Source of the DNA: Adiantum capillus-veneris
Lineage: Eukaryota > Streptophyta > Polypodiopsida > Polypodiales > Pteridaceae
Assembly (NCBI GenBank): GCA_014529385.2
Contig: CM043950.1
Location: 80,614,343 to 80,678,342 of the forward strand
Length of the DNA: 64,000 nucleotides
Reading direction: 5' to 3'
The first letter of the stretch is position 1; the number at the start of each line of letters is the position of its first letter. The notes under the pieces are model-generated. The model was not told where the DNA came from. It saw only the letters and a list, made by a program, of their open reading frames with translations, and made no database searches. Below, piece by piece: positions 49,161-59,900 of this stretch. Position numbers and translations under genes: made by a program.

Positions 49161-51232
49161 TCTCTTCAACCCAATCACTCAATTTCATCTCCATTATGCA
49201 CCCAAACAACTTTGCCATAAGAGACCCAATCATTATAGTCCAGTAGTTGTTTACATTCTTTACATTCCCTCTTTTATTGAAAGGCTTAACCGATTTAGTA
49301 CTCCAATCATAAGGAATACTATGTTGAAGTGCAAGGTTAAGAATATCACACATCCACTCATGGGTAAAATCTCCCGTCCATTTGATCATCTCCGGCTTGA
49401 TACCTTGAAGATCTCCCACTTCGAGTGGCCAACTTTTCAAGCCCACCAAATACATCCTCAATAGTAAAAAAAAGAGGGCATACATGGGAATGAACAATAA
49501 AATGGCATTTTTTTAGTATTTTCTTGCTCATATAATTGCCTACAATGTGTGTACATATCCACAAGACTCAAGTTACCAAAATTCTCAACCCGCTTGTTTC
49601 TCCAAAATCTTCCACATGCATGTGCCTTTTCTTGGACTTGAAAAAGTGGTTGCTTTACTTCCCATCTTCTTCTCTTCTTTTGAATCGATGCCTTGTACGT
49701 ATGCAAATGACTTTGATAGTTGTCTTTGTCCATAGTTGCATCAAGCTTTTTCAAGGACTTTCGAGCATCTTGGCATTCTTTATCAAACCACATTTTGCGT
49801 TATCTATCTTTGTTGATACCATGGAGATGCTTTATGGCAAAGCATTCTTCGGCACAAGAACAAATAACTTTCTTGAAAGCTTTCTATTTAGTTTCCAATG
49901 GTGCATCATATTGAAGCTTTGTCATCTATAATTTTTGCTCAACCATTTCAATGTACATTGGTGCCCGTTTGAAATCCATACATGGTGATAATATCTCTTT
50001 CCTTTGGCTGAGATTATGATGCTTAGTTGCTTCTCCACATGAAAGGTCAACACATAAGGTCCAATGGTTGGATTTTGGGGTCCATTGGCCAAACATAAAA
50101 CTCTTTATATGATACATGATGGCTTCGGAGAGTAGCATATAGTCAATCACACTGTCCCCATTATGTTTTCTACATGTAAATCCATTGGTTCCACTCCACA
50201 AAGATACACCATTGGCAATGAGCATACCTATGCTATTACACATATGTAAAATTAACTTTCCATAGTGATCCGGCTCTTTCTCATCCATTGAAGTACAATC
50301 ATACAAGTGAACTTCCCCCAACTCCCTTGAAATGTATGGCATATCAAATTGTTGAGTATCACGTTACAATATTTTTGTGCAAGCATTCATATCCCTAGAT
50401 ACAATAATATCATTTTTGCCTTTTAAATAAGCAATATCCTCTTCTAAATAAAAAACGGTTGATCTCTATCCATGAAATCATAAAAGGGGGAATCATGATG
50501 AGGAATGTAGCAAGCGGCTACAAAAATGGGTGCTCTTTTTGGTGTCATAAATTTCAGCCATACATAACATTTGTACTTGTCATCTTTCACAATTGATACA
50601 AAATCTTCCAGTCCTTTCTTAACCATACATGATATCCCTCCTTGTCCTCTTCATTGCTTGAGATTCTTTGACCAAATCAATGAATATACATTGTAATCAT
50701 CCAAGCCGTTAATCCTTTTTGTATCATGCTCCCAAGTTTCAACAAGAAGTACAACATTGGCTTTGCTTGTTAGTTCATCAATGCCAACCCCTGCATTCCA
50801 TGGGTATCCACATTACCATTCCAAAATCATATTTTCAATTGTAACTCAGTCTCATAGGTCACACATCCCTATTTGTTTGAGGTACTTGCCTCCTTCTTGG
50901 GCACATTTTCTTCGTGAGAGATCTCCTTGTTTTTCTTATTATTTTCCTCATATGCCTTGCGATGCATCTTTTGTTTCTTGATATCACGATCTTCACATAC
51001 AAAACATTTTGTATGTCTCAAATAGATCCAACTATTATCAAGGATAATCTTTTGTTTGGTCTCATCCGGCATGGTGCATACAATTGGCCATTCTTCCGAG
51101 CAAGGAGCTCCTTGATTCCCCACTCTATGTGCTCCATAGACCATAACTCCGGACATGCCAAAAGTGGGTTTTGAAAAAATATTTGATAACAATGGGAAGA
51201 GAAGGAGGTAAAAATAAAACGGCTGTGTTTTT

Positions 51233-51299
<67 letters not shown>

Positions 51300-51300
51300 A
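49160..51300 (-). pseudogene. LINE (non-LTR retrotransposon): endonuclease and RT start, truncated
   Basis: Reading down from about 51,160: a short open frame with MSGVMVYGAHRVGNQG and a Lys/Glu-rich tail. Then an APE-type endonuclease: WGQ-like start region, FMTPKRAPIFVAACYIPHHD (about 50,560), LIANGVSLWSGTNGFTCRKHN and SVIDYMLLSEAIMYHI (about 50,200). Then a linker MWFDKECQDARKSLKK (49,793). Then the RT beginning with GIKPEMIKWTGDF, SVKPFNKRGNVKNVNNYW and MAKLFGCIMEMKLSDW (49,497-49,160). The rest of RT is missing, so the element is truncated at its 3' side, the opposite of usual LINE 5' truncation. Several stops and frameshifts. Confidence 0.8.
51236..51295. repeat. (GA)n microsatellite
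   Basis: About 30 GA units near the 5' end of the LINE. Confidence 0.95.
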
Positions 51301-52650
51301 CATTATATAGACCTATGATGGAGGATATTCTAGTGAGTTTCTTGCTAGTTTCGTGAGGATCTCCCAAACACCCTTGAGCTACCACACACTTTATCATTAT
51401 ACTTTTTTGATGGTGGACCCCTTTATGTTGATGAGGATTGGAGGATGTACATGAGTGATAGAGCCAGATTTGGAGAGTACCCTACCTCTGATACAGTCAA
51501 TGCTTTCCCACAAAATTCCTTTTGAGGTACCTATAGGAGCATTTACAATGGGGATACATATGCATTGTTATGTTGATGACCCTATTTTTGTACTCCATGT
51601 AGCACAGTTGAGCCTATAGTAAACCCTATGATCACACTGTCTACACATCTGCCAACATGACTTAGATCACCTCCAAGATTCACATCATCTAGAACATTTA
51701 CCATACACACATCTATTGAGATCATGGCAGAGGCAAGGGCAGATACAAAGCATAGGAGCAAGAGCCTTACTAGTGCGCCACCAGACTTACCATGCACAGA
51801 GACATCCATATCACGTTCCTTGACTGCTACTAGTATACATGCTAGAGAGGCTATAGAGAATGCACCACATACCACAAGAACACCGTCCACTGTGATTGCT
51901 CGAACACATGCATAAGATGTGCTGACGAGACATCTATCACCACCTAAAGACACTACGCATGCACCACTTGAGCATAGAGATTCCATATGAGCAGAGAGCC
52001 CCATATTGAGCTTGGCTACATTTCTTAGTCTAAAGAGGAGTCATGCCTTGGTTTATTGATCTTGATGGACATTCCTACACTAGGGATGCCTTCTTGGATG
52101 CCCCTTTGATGCGAAAGATAGTCAGAGTTCAGAGATGTCTTGGTTTAACTGAGTTCTTTACTGATGAACTCAAGGGCACATATATTCCCTTCCGATCATC
52201 CCATGCGATGTCGTGGACATAGCACATGTTGATGGTTGTTTGGACACCTAGGTACATCCTAGGATAGTGTAGTTACATAGACTAGAGCACACATTGACAT
52301 ATACTAATGATTGTGGATGTAGATATTCACGAGAGCAGACCAAAGGACGTTTTGAGCTAGCCATGAGCATTATGGTATATCTTGTTGGAGATCCTCGCAA
52401 TTGGATTTATAGGGACACAGATGGCACCCGATACTCCATGATGATTGGATTGCCCTATTTTTCATGGCATGGACAGGATTCTATAGAGACGATCACACAT
52501 AGTCCACAGACACTTTCTAGACAAACTTCCCCTGCCACGTCACCTCCCAAATCTCCATCACACAAACAGATTTTTCCTTAGATAATAGTTGATTAGTTGA
52601 GGTCTAGAGTGATTGAGATGAAGGAGATGAATTCCTAGATTGATCACAGG

Positions 52651-53058
52651 ATGAGTACACTAGAGAGCACTACCATAGAGCCACCTAGAGTGACTATTCT
52701 AGAGGTTTCTACTTGTTCTACAAAGTATGTAGAGACTAGTGTGATTGTTCCTACACCAGAGACAAGTCATGTGCTAATAGAGATGGATAGCATGTTAGAT
52801 TCTACATGGGTTGATGATGCTAGTGCACCTATTATAGAGGTAGATGTCCCACCAGAGCCTACATTTGAGGAGATTGCTGATGCATGTGACCATGATAGAG
52901 TTGCATCACATGAGGCTATCGTGCTGACAAGCGACATGAGTCCTACAACTAGAGATGAGCGACATTGGTTAGGAACCACTACTCTACAGACAGATAGACC
53001 CATCCTAATCTTATGTGGTGAGAGGATGGGATTGTGCATATTTCATGATTTGAGCTGA
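52651..53058 (+). pseudogene. Open frame of unknown function in the degenerate region (135 codons)
   Basis: Acidic, Thr/Ser-rich product beginning MSTLESTTIEPPRVTILEV, with no recognised domain. It lies between the two CGCRY-containing repeats and looks like a linker of the same decayed protein. Neighbouring segments in the frame are interrupted by TAG codons, so it is unlikely to be an independent gene. Confidence 0.3.
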
Positions 53059-53712
53059 TCAAGTTTCTTTGAGAAACTCAAGCACTTTTCTCAAGATCCT
53101 CCCACACATCAGCTAGTGTGAATTATGCCTAGCCCAGACATGCAAGGATCCTTTAGAGACTAGTATGATGCAATGTACTTACCAATGTTTGAGATTGACT
53201 TATGGACTATAGAGGCTTTATCATGACAAGTCCGTAGATATGCATACCCATATGACATTGGTAGAGTTGTATAGACTTGAGTAGACAACACAGATATATG
53301 TTGACAACTGCGGATGTAGGTACACACGAGAGTCTAACACATCTGGCGAGCTACCTCCGAGTGTGAGAGTAAACATTATGATTGATTGAGATCCTCAAGA
53401 GTAAGTATAAAGAGGCCCTGATCATGCCATTTATTTTCTAACTGCAGGATTGAGATACATACCTAGACCATTGATCAATCGAGCACATTATAGAGCTAGA
53501 ATGCCTATGATAGCTCCAACCAACACATGTCATAGATCACCTCTTAGACCCATGAGTGATAGTGATCCTCCACGAAAGATTCCTAGGACTATGCCACACC
53601 CAAATGTAGCTCCAGAGCTTAGCCTACCATAGAGTGAGTTTCATAGCTTAGATTAGTATGAGACTGAAGACATAGAGAAGACATGTGTTGCTCACCATCT
53701 TGATACGCAAAA

Positions 53713-54470
53713 AAGTGACACGTTATTTATTGATTCACCTACAATGCAGCCACATCATACAAATGCTCCCACAAAGCCATCTTTTATTGCAAAGACATGA
53801 CCACGTTCCCCGATCATAGATCCGACAGATACAACTTGTGAGATATTGTCACATCAGGTTCCTATAGACCACGTTGACAAGACCACAGTAGAGGCCACAC
53901 CATAGATATCAAAGACATTAGAGCCTAGTTTGGCCTCTACTCCCTAGTGTAGTGCTACTTTAATAGGGAAATGAGAGATTCTAGCCATAGCTCGACTCAA
54001 AGAGCTTACCATAAGACTATACAAGTTTATGTTCCTCGTAGAGAGCTTCATGATAGATGTTTGTCTACTGATGACACACTTGTGTGGATAGCATCAAAGT
54101 GACACATTATTGATTGATTCATGTACAATGCAGCCACATCATATAGATGTTCCCACATAGCCATATTTTCTTGCAAAGACACGGCCACATTCCCCAATCA
54201 TAGAGTGATACGACTTGTGAGACATTTTCACATCAAGTTCCTACAGACCACATTGACGAGACCAGATTAGAGGCCACACCACAGATAGCAAAGACATCAG
54301 AGACTAATTTGGCCTCTACATACCAATGTAGTGCTACTTTAATAGGGCAATGAGAGATTGTATCCATATCTCGACTCATAGAGCTTACCATAGGACTAGA
54401 CAGGTTTATGTTCCTTGTAGAGAGCTTCATGATAGATATTTGTCTAGTGATGACACATTTGTGTGGATAG
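53713..54470 (+). repeat. Two tandem 385-bp repeats
   Basis: Unit 1 (53,713-54,097) and unit 2 (54,098-54,470) both run from AAGTGACAC through ACAATGCAGCCACATCATA, GAGGCCACACCA and TAATAGGG to GTGTGGATAG. The units differ at many sites, so this is an old duplication in the unknown region. Confidence 0.9.
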
Positions 54471-55815
54471 GAAGCCATAGAGCACATGATGCATCAAACG
54501 GATGGCTAGCTTCTAAACAGTCAGTAGAGGAACATGGATTTTATAAGGGACATAGGCACATTTGGATTCCTAGAGGTGGTGTAGTAACAGACTCCAGTGC
54601 TCATAGTTCTTTTATGCTTCCTAGAGAAGATACATTGCAACAGACATTTCCAGTAGAGGGACCACGATAGGAAACTAGATGTTCATGACGATGATAGTGT
54701 CCATCTACTATGAGACAGTCTAGACCCGATGCTAGAAAAGCTAGACATTCATGACCACATGTGAGGAGAGCTCCACATCATTCATTGAGACATCAATGAC
54801 ATTGAAGATCTGGCTACCAAAGAGCTGACCACCTGACACATCCACACATAGCTCACTTGAGATTTCCAATGACCATGCCATTGACTTAGAGCTATGCAGG
54901 AATCATCCATTGAGGGACCCTGAGTCACAGAGCTCATTGATCACACTGTCACAGGGTGATGTCATCCAAAGACCCATTACTTGTCCTACAAATCTTACTA
55001 TCCATATATCTAGGTGCTAGCAATTCAATGATCATTAGACAAAGAGCTAGGAGATTGTAGATTTTATTGTTTGGAGAGATTTCTCTTATCCCTTGTAGTT
55101 GCATTAGACCCCTACTTGTGTAGATTGACTCTGGTGCACTTGACACATGCACGTATACTAGAGGAACTTTTTTCCCATTGGGTTTTTTCCCTCTTAGGCA
55201 TCCAGATATGAGGCCTTAGTATAGGATTTATTTTTATTTGTATTAAGGTGATAAAATAGTCATTTCTATGCAGACACACCTTTCTAGGTTGTAGTGTTAT
55301 GTTAATGATTTTGTAGCATAGATCTTTCAGGCAGCATGGATAGATCGAGCTCCATCATTGCATGGTTGTTTTCACTGTTACCAAGGAGATGCATCACTTA
55401 CCTCCAGGTGTACTACTTTCCATGATTCACGTTTGTGGGCATTCGTATTCGTTGATTGTGGTTTTCCATGTTTGATTGAGTGAATCTAGTTATGTTTGTT
55501 TATCTTCCATTGAAGATGCGTAAATTTGTCTTTGCTTTAGTTAATTGACTTAGAGTTTAGTCTTATAGATGAGTCTTGAGGTTAAGAGGTTGTGACTTTG
55601 GATAACAGATTTACTTAGTGCTAGTCCTAGTTGGTAAAATTATTTGAGTGTTTGAGACTTTAGGAGTATTTTAGGCATAGATAGGCTTGCTTACTTAAAC
55701 AACATTTAAGAATACAAAGGAAATGGAATCAAAAAACAAAAATGCCAAAAATGAAAAATCTTACGCTCGAAGATAAATCTTGAGTTGAATTTGGTAGTTC
55801 AATCACGTGTATTGC

Positions 55816-57365
55816 TGACGGGAGCAAAGCGAACCCTAAACCCCGACGGCCTCTAAAACACCGGGGACCGAATGGCGCGCCTCGAGCCTGTCATGGTAAA
55901 GAAAACAGGGGGCACCACCTAGCTTCAGCGGCTAGGACGCAAACAACACACCACCATAACAAAGTTTTCATCCAAGAGAGATGGATGCTTGGGAGCAATG
56001 ATGAAGAGGAAAGGGAATGAGATCAAGTGTGAGAGAGAGAGAGAGAGTGAGGGAGGGGGTATAGCGGCTTAGTACTTAGGCTCCACAAAAGGATGGCGAA
56101 TCCGCACACCCTTCACACATACACAAACTCACTCCAAACACAAGACTAGGTGGCGATTCCGCACGCCTCACATGGGCAAAACATTGCAAGAAAACATACT
56201 CACAAAACCTCAAGCTTTATTTAGAGAATAAGGCGATGAAATGGGGAGCATAGAGTAGGGGAATGAGAAGGGAGAGCGTGGTAGAGCACATGGCGGATAG
56301 GTGGGAGTTGATGGCGAAGACTCCCACGAGGGTTATGGCCATCATCCTTCATTTAGTTGCCCTTCATCTTCCATAGCCAAGGGTGAAGAGTTCATGCTCA
56401 AGACAAGCATGGTGATTGCGGTGATGGTGATGGTGTGGGTGTGTGTGTGTGCACTAGGCACACACAATGCATAGTGTGATCTTTGGTGATGTTGTGTGTG
56501 TTCTTAGTGTGATGGTGACCCCTCTTTATATAGGGGAGGAGGGGGGAGAAATTCTAGAATTTAGAATGAAGAAATCATTATCTACATAGGCCATGTGATT
56601 GTGGGCCCCACTTATGTGGCTGTGTGTATATGTGCCAGAACAGCAGTCTCATGAGAGAGAGACTAAGAGAGAGAGATGTGTTGATGAAAAAAAGTGAGAG
56701 GTGACATGGAGAATAAAGTAATTACAAAAGGGGAGAGAGGGGAGTGTGTTCAGAGGTGAATCTGTGTGTAGATGTGTGTGAACACAAGAAAAATCAGGTA
56801 ACCACCGGGTGGGGATGGGTCTGTGGGCACCTTTTTCAGTGAAACTGAGTGTGTGTGAGTGTGGGGGAGGTTATTTAGCTACAAGACAAGAGACATGGCG
56901 CCCTTTAGAGAGAGAGGGGGGTATTTGGGTCATGGGATATGATAGGAGAGAGAAAGAGGGGGTGGGGTATACTATTTTGGAAGATAGGGTAAGTTGCATA
57001 TGAGTTAGGGTGCATTATTGGTGAGTTATAATGCATTATTGGTGAGAGGTGGGGTAGCTTGAGGGGAGAGACAAAGGAGAAAGGACAAGGGGAAGAGAGA
57101 GGGGGTTGACCTTTTGAGTGGAGGAGAGGAAAAGCGACACACGGCGAGGCAACAGTGAAGAAAAAAGGAGGCAAGGTGGGGATGGGCTACCCCGCAGGCA
57201 TGAGGTGGCCTATTTTACCTTTTTTATATATTTACATAATCATACTTTATTTTTTTCTTACTTTTTCCAATGCCTTTTATCACTCCCTCCCTAAGAGGGG
57301 GTTTTCATGGGGTGGGGACGAGAGAAGAGGGGTATGGGAGCTTGGCTTGTGAAAAGCCCCCATCA
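55816..57365 (-). repeat. Tat3 3' LTR (1,550 bp)
   Basis: Runs from TGACGGGAGC at 55,816 to CCCCCATCA at 57,365 on the plus strand. Its first 500 bp recur at the right edge (63,495 on). It contains a stem-loop CCTAGC/GCTAGG at 55,918-55,936, a GA tract near 56,033, and on the minus strand TATATAAAGAG (TATA at 56,525-56,532). The left flank is ATTGC. Confidence 0.93.
56525..56532 (-). promoter_or_regulatory. TATA box of the Tat3 LTR
   Basis: The minus strand reads TATATAAAGAGGGG. It shares TATATAAAGAG with the Tat2 LTRs, although the surrounding LTR sequence is largely diverged. Confidence 0.65.
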
Positions 57366-57382
57366 TTAGCCCTCCCCTTTTG
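57366..57382 (-). other. Polypurine tract of Tat3
   Basis: The minus strand reads CAAAAGGGGAGGGCTAA immediately before the LTR start TGATGG. Confidence 0.75.
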
Positions 57383-57393
57383 GCTAGAGGCAT

Positions 57394-58281
57394 TTATGTC
57401 TCTAGCTCATCTGTTTGATCATTATCGTCGGAGGTGGCGGCTGATGGTGTGTCCTCATCTGGGATGTGAATTGTTGGAGCCTGGTCAAATCGAAGAAAAT
57501 AAGGTTTAAGTCGCCAACCATTTACCCTGGTTTTATGAAGTTTTCCATCAGCCTCCATAAGCTCGTAGCTTCCATTGGCATACTTTTTCCTGACGATGAA
57601 AGGACCTTCCCATCGGAGTAGGAGTTTCTTATCCTTGCGCGTGTCGAAGAGATTGTCGTAGCGGAGCACCAACATTCCTTTCTTCAATTCTTTTTTCCGG
57701 AGATGCTCGTTAAAGCTAAGCCGTCTATGCTCTGCTTGTGCTGCATAATAATTTATTGCTTCTTCTCTGTCCAGCTGCAGTCTTTCCAAGTTGATGATGT
57801 GATCTCTCAAATGCATGTTGTGCTGTTGAAGCTGGCTTGCCATTACCCTGAGACTTTGTAGTTGCACTTCAATGGGCAAGATTGCTTCCTTACCAAATAC
57901 TAGATGATACGGTGTGAATCCCAAGGATGTAAGAAATGAAGTTCTGTAGGCCCATAAAGCTGGTAGTAGATACTTATCCCAGTATCCAGGATGATTGTTT
58001 ACCTGCTTAGTAATAATTTTAGAAACCATTCCATTTACCTTTTCAACTAGGCCATTACATTGAGGGTAATATGGTGAAGAGTGCCTCCTTGTAATGCCCA
58101 GTTTCTGCATTAATTCTCCTACCAAGTCTGCTCTGAAACCTGGCCCTCTATCAGAGACGATCTCTAAAGGTGTGCCAAACCTACAACATATGTGCTCGTA
58201 GATAAATTTAGCTACCTCTACCGCTGTGATTCTAGTGGTGGCTGTAGCCTCTGCCCATCTAGTCATGTAGTCGACCCCCAT
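57394..58281 (-). pseudogene. Tat3 integrase, core and C-terminal part
   Basis: Contains MGVDYMTRWAEA, VSDRGPGFRADLV (second D) and SSPYYPQCNGLVEKVNG (catalytic E), then the C-terminal module LLRWEGPFIVRKKY and GKLHKTRVNGWRLKPY. The first D (WGIDAIGP) lies just upstream of 58,281. It is separated from the upstream pol frame only by a TAG at about 58,375 (EP*TPI; Tat2 has EPQIPI), so the catalytic triad is complete apart from that stop. It catalyses integration of the cDNA. Confidence 0.9.
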
Positions 58282-58374
58282 GATAATGTAGAATTTTCCT
58301 GAGTTGGCCCTAGGTAATGGCCCAATGGCATCGATACCCCATTTTTCAAATGGGCCATATAAGAGAATAGGTGT

Positions 58375-59856
58375 CTATGGTTCAGGCATAGGTGACCTAG
58401 TGCCGGCCTTTTGACACAACTTACACGTTTTGCACCAGTGGTGTACATCACGGTTGAGGCTAGGCCATATGAAGCCTGCCTGCAAGATTTTCCTACTTGT
58501 TATGTCTAGGGCAAAGTGACCACCACAAACCCCGTCGTGACAACTAGCAATTACTCTCGTGATTTCCTGAGAGAGAGGGAACTTCCTGAGTATTTGGTCC
58601 TTACCCTTACAATACAAACCGTCATTGATGAGTCGATACCTTGTGGCCTTCCGCGTCAGCCATTGCTTCTGTCCCTTTGTTAAATCTGATGGGCATTCCC
58701 TTGTTTCCAAAAAATGCATGATGTCAGGCAAGGCATCACTTCCTTGAAATAGAGGGAGCTTTAGTTTTATTGCTCCAACCACCACTTCCTGTAGTCTTTC
58801 ACTTTCTAGGGCATCTGCTTCTTGGTTTTGAGCCCTTGGGATATGGTGTATTTGAACTTCTTCAAACTTACCCAACAAGGTTTTTACACCACTTAAGTGA
58901 GTCCTTAAACTAGGATTCTTGCATGTCCATGCTCCATTTACTTGCCTTACCTGAAGTAGAGCATCCCCAAATACATTAAGGCGTTGTACACCTTGCGAGA
59001 CGCACCATTGTAGACCCTTGGTTAGTGCTGCATACTCAGCTTCATTGTTAGAATGTGAATCTAACAATTGGCCCAACGAAAATACCTTTGTCCCTTTGTC
59101 ATCAAAGACCACTATGCCTGCAGCTGCTTTGTGGGACGCTCGCTTGTAGGCTACATCAAAGTAGAGAGAGTATGCTCCTTCTACCATCGGTGGTACTAGA
59201 GGTAATCGGACTTCTCCTTCCTTAGATTGCTTCTCCTTCCCTTCAAAGACTTGGTAGGTCATGAGTCCCCCCAAACTTGCCCTTGTTGTGCTTTCTACCT
59301 GTACCGTGTAGTCAAACTCTTGCAGACGAACTAGCCATTTAGTAATTCTAGCAGACACATCCATGTGTTGTACAACATAGGGAAATATTTCAGCCGTGGT
59401 TAGAATCACAAATTGCTTAGGCAACAAATATGACCTAAACTTTGTAGTTGCAAATCTAAGAGCTAGGACTAAGTGTTCCACATGGGTAAAACCTTTCTCT
59501 CCTGCTGTCATCATTCGACTAGAGAAGTAGATTGGCCTCATGAAAGATGTCATCGTATCCTTTTGGAGTAGCACAGCCCCCAATGAGTCATCACCAACAC
59601 TTGAGGTGACATAAAATTTTTCATCCCACTTAGGTGGTGAGATAGTTGGCAGAGTGGCTAAGACCTCCTTTACCTTGTTGTAGTGATGTTCGCTTTCCTC
59701 GTCCCAAGTGAAAGTTGATCTTTGAGTGAGTTGTTGCAGTGGTAGAACAAGTTGTGATAGTAGATGTATGAATCTACTTAAGTACCTCACCTTCTGTAGA
59801 AAAGAGACCAGTTGACGTGCGGTCGTTGGTGAAGGTAGGGCTATGAGTGCAGACAC
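58375..59856 (-). pseudogene. Tat3 RT end, two RNase H domains and integrase zinc finger
   Basis: 493 codons. RT thumb/connection LVSFLQKVRYLSRFIHLL. Gypsy RNase H with FYVTSSVGDDSLGAVLLQ, which lacks the usual first Asp, and SSRMMTAGEKGFTHVEHL. Then an archaeal-type RNase H with YSLYFDVAYKR, SNNEAEYAALTKGL, NVFGDALLQV and NQEADALES, so D,E,D,D are all present. This is the known Tat arrangement of a degenerate native RNase H followed by an acquired one. The integrase zinc finger is CHDGVCGGHFALDITSR to WCKTCKLC. It is joined to the upstream frame by a single one-base frameshift at about 59,880. Confidence 0.9.
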
Positions 59857-59900
59857 CTTACTTGGGTCGGCGTTGATACCTCTTGCTGAAATTTCATGGC

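Larger units (their letters stand above)
51301..55815. other. Degenerate coding-like sequence of unknown family, with internal duplications
   Basis: Plus-strand frames show protein-like segments broken mostly by TAG: FIDLDGHSYTRDAFLDAPLM near 52,070, then NDCGCRYSRE (about 52,308-52,337), a Thr/Ser/Pro-rich stretch, a longer open frame at 52,651-53,058, and a second NCGCRYTRE (about 53,308) in a diverged repeat about 1 kb further on. WLASKQSVEEHGFYKGHRHI follows near 54,510. Near 55,165 CCCATTGGGTTTTTTCCC recalls an LTR-type motif. From 55,200 to 55,815 nothing is recognisable. I could not assign a family; a decayed, possibly non-autonomous retroelement is one option. Confidence 0.45.
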
